NCBI GenBank assembly: GCA_946409885.1 | Contig: CAMJYF010000145.1 | Coordinates: 1 to 5,697 of the forward strand | Source of the DNA: an uncultured Clostridia bacterium | GTDB lineage: Bacteria > Bacillota > Clostridia > Oscillospirales > Acutalibacteraceae | Length of the DNA stretch: 5,697 bases | Direction: 5' to 3' | In this document: positions 3,755-5,697 of the stretch, piece after piece | How the letters are laid out: each line of letters opens with the position of its first letter | Numbering within the stretch: position 1 is the stretch's first letter | Translations under genes and position numbers: made by a program | The notes under the pieces: generated by a model | What the model was told of the DNA's origin: nothing | What the model saw: the letters and a program-made list of their open reading frames with translations, nothing else | Database searches by the model: none

Positions 3755-5697
3755 ATGAAACAGGCAAAATGGATCTGGCATCCCGGGGAATTTGAGATCT
3801 ACCACCACATGCTGCTGAGTTTCCGGCGGCAGGAAAAGGGCTGCGATTACCCCTGCGTGTGGCACATCTGCCGCCCGGAGGCCAACGTGCGGTTCCGCAA
3901 AACCTTTACCGCGGAGCGCCCCGGCGCCGTCACCGTGGTCACCCGGGGCAAGGGCATGGTGCGCCTTTGCGGCAGGCTGTGGCGGGTCAACGAGGAGATC
4001 CCCGTTCCGGCGGGCACGCATGAGATCAGCGTGGAGCTGTGCGACGTGAACGCCTTCCCCTCCATCTATATCAACAGCGACGTTCTTGTGACGGACGAAA
4101 GCTGGTTCACCGATCCCTATGATGCGGTGATGGTGCCGGCGGCCTGCGAACCGGCGTATACCTCGCCGGAGGACGACCCCGCCGTGTTCCCCTTCGCCTA
4201 TGAAGCTCTTACGCCGGCGGCCGTGGAGGAGATCCCCGGCGGCCTGCTGTACGACTACGGGCAGGAGCAGTTCGGCCCCGTCCGCGTGACGGTGCCGGAG
4301 GACGCGGACATCCTGCTGGTGTACGGCGAAAGCAGGGAGGAGGCGCTGGACCCGGAAAACGCTATCCTTTGGGAGCGGCTGACCGCCGCGGACGAGCCCG
4401 ACCGCCCGGCAAGGGCCTTCCGGTATATCGCCGTGACGGGGGAGGGGGCGAAGGACGTAACGCTTGCCGCCCGGCTGGAATACCTGCCCATTGAAGACAG
4501 GGCCTCCTTTTCCTCCGGGGAGCCGGTGCTGGAAGACATCTGGCGGCTGTGCGCGCGCACCTTTCACCTGAACAGCCGGGAGTTCTTTTTGGACGGCATC
4601 AAGCGGGACCGCTGGGTGTGGTCCGGCGACGCGTACCAGTCCTTTATGATCGCCCGGTACCTGTACAATGACCCCTCCGTGACGGAGCGCACCATCTTCG
4701 CGCTGCTGGGCAAGCCGCCCTATAAACTGCACGTGAACACCATCAACGACTATTCCGCCTATCTGATCATCTCCGTGTGGGAGCACTATGAGGCCACCGG
4801 GCGGCTGGATTTTACAAAGACCGTGTGGCCCAACGTGAAGGCGCTGTATGATTTCATCGTGTCCCGCCTGGATGAAAACGGCTACGTGGTCCGCCGGGGC
4901 GGCGACTGGATCTTTGTGGACTGGGGCGAGCTGGATAAGGAGGGCCCCATCTGCTTTGAGCAGATATTGCTGTGGCAGGTGTACCGGGTGATGGCCAGGC
5001 TTTCCGCCCTGCTGGGGGAGGCGGACGGGTATACCGCCCGGGCGGAGGCGCTGCGGGCGCGGGTGCTGGCGGATTTCTGGGACGGGGAAAAGGGCGCGTT
5101 TATCGACAGTTTCACTTCCGGCCGCCGCTTCGTCACCCGCCAGACCAACGTGTTCGCCGTTCTGTACGATTTCGCGGAGGGGGCGCGGCGGCGGAGCGTG
5201 ATCGACAATGCCCTGCTGAACCCGGACCTGCCCGCCATCACCACGCCTTATTTTAAGCTGTATGAGCTGCTGGCCATGTGCAAGATCGGCGAGATCGAAA
5301 CCGCCCAGGACTATATCGCCTCCTACTGGGGCGGTATGCTGCGGGAGGGCGCTACCTCCGTATGGGAGGCCTATGATCCCACCCAAAGCGGCGCGGAGCA
5401 CTACGCCATGTACGGCTCCCCCTACGGCAAATCCCTCTGCCATGCCTGGGGCAGCGGGCCCATCCTGCTGCTGTGCCGGTATGTGGCGGGGGTATCCCTT
5501 ACCGGCGTGGGCGGCAGCGCCTTCCGGGTGGCGCCCCGCCCCGGGAAATACGCGTTTTTCCGGGCGACCGTGCCCGTGGGAAAAGGCAGCGTGACGGTGG
5601 AGTACCGGAAGCCTGCCGTCACCGTGCGCGCTGACGTCCCCGGCGGCGTCTTCAGCGACGGCCAAACGGAAACCCCGCTGGAGGCGGGAAGGACGTA
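3755..5697 (+). CDS. GH78-like (alpha-L-rhamnosidase-type) glycoside hydrolase, right end at window edge
   Basis: The frame runs open for 647 codons to the edge and ends in TA, so the next base decides between stop and Tyr. The beta-sandwich-like C-terminus suggests the gene ends close by. The start MKQAKWIWHPGEFE has no signal peptide, so the enzyme is probably cytoplasmic. Residues 1 to about 245 look like beta-sandwich domains. About 246-595 form the (alpha/alpha)6 catalytic barrel, with DGIKRDRWVWSGDAYQS from 280, GDWIFVDWGE (383-392), TTPYFKLYELL, the VWEAYDP glutamate 538, and EHYAMYGSPYGKSLCHAWGSGP from 548. A C-terminal sandwich follows. GH78 enzymes are inverting and remove terminal alpha-L-rhamnose. 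Here the usual RDERxGW glutamate is missing and the motif is one residue shorter, so this belongs to a divergent subgroup whose activity is less certain. Asp280, Asp285, Asp292, Glu392 and Glu538 are candidate catalytic residues. It probably acts on short oligosaccharides taken up by the cell. Confidence 0.85.
   Translation, partial: MKQAKWIWHPGEFEIYHHMLLSFRRQEKGCDYPCVWHICRPEANVRFRKTFTAERPGAVTVVTRGKGMVRLCGRLWRVNEEIPVPAGTHEISVELCDVNAFPSIYINSDVLVTDESWFTDPYDAVMVPAACEPAYTSPEDDPAVFPFAYEALTPAAVEEIPGGLLYDYGQEQFGPVRVTVPEDADILLVYGESREEALDPENAILWERLTAADEPDRPARAFRYIAVTGEGAKDVTLAARLEYLPIEDRASFSSGEPVLEDIWRLCARTFHLNSREFFLDGIKRDRWVWSGDAYQSFMIARYLYNDPSVTERTIFALLGKPPYKLHVNTINDYSAYLIISVWEHYEATGRLDFTKTVWPNVKALYDFIVSRLDENGYVVRRGGDWIFVDWGELDKEGPICFEQILLWQVYRVMARLSALLGEADGYTARAEALRARVLADFWDGEKGAFIDSFTSGRRFVTRQTNVFAVLYDFAEGARRRSVIDNALLNPDLPAITTPYFKLYELLAMCKIGEIETAQDYIASYWGGMLREGATSVWEAYDPTQSGAEHYAMYGSPYGKSLCHAWGSGPILLLCRYVAGVSLTGVGGSAFRVAPRPGKYAFFRATVPVGKGSVTVEYRKPAVTVRADVPGGVFSDGQTETPLEAGRT

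Noticed and set aside
3734..5665. Long minus-strand open frame (643 codons) opposite the GH78-like gene
   Set aside because: Its composition (His, Arg, Pro, Gly, Val) is that of antisense GC-rich coding DNA, it has no ribosome site, and the plus-strand frame carries coherent GH78 motifs across the same bases.

Overview
The window is GC-rich bacterial DNA. It has AGGAGG-type ribosome binding sites, short gaps between genes, and promoters resembling the standard TTGACA/TATAAT consensus. An ECF sigma factor overlapping a small single-pass membrane protein gene, next to sugar-releasing enzymes, fits a GC-rich member of the Firmicutes (Bacillota). An Oscillospirales or Ruminococcaceae-like gut organism is my best guess. 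This placement is inferred from style and protein resemblance, because no rRNA or other marker gene is present.

Left part (4-1325, + strand): a two-gene signalling operon. The first gene encodes an ECF-type sigma-70 factor and carries an in-frame TAG at codon 49, in the middle of region 2, so it is probably broken. The stop overlaps an AGGAG and is followed by a GTG, which leaves open a restarted fragment. The second gene overlaps the sigma stop codon by ATGA. It encodes a membrane-anchored protein with a short basic cytoplasmic N-terminus, one transmembrane helix, a roughly 100-residue Thr/Pro/Glu-rich stalk and a C-terminal domain I do not recognise. It is most likely the regulator or sensor partner of the sigma factor.

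Middle gap (1326-1521): two hairpins that probably act as terminators for the convergent genes on either side. Between them, on the minus strand, lies a 17-codon open tail that resembles the C-terminus of a lost gene.

Right part (1522-5697): a divergent pair of glycoside hydrolase genes. On the minus strand is a secreted GH36-like (melibiase-type, clan GH-D) enzyme of about 699 residues. On the plus strand is a cytoplasmic GH78-like (alpha-L-rhamnosidase-type) enzyme that reaches the right edge. They are separated by 133 bp holding two face-to-face promoters whose -10 elements physically overlap and include part of a short inverted repeat. The two genes therefore look co-regulated from one site. 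The likely role is removal of alpha-galactosyl-type and rhamnosyl-type sugars from plant or gum-like glycans, first outside and then inside the cell. The exact substrates cannot be read from the sequence.

I see no mobile elements, CRISPR arrays, tRNA or rRNA genes. The most noteworthy points are the nonsense codon in the sigma factor, the overlapping divergent promoters, and the absence of the usual catalytic glutamate from the GH78 RDER-type motif.
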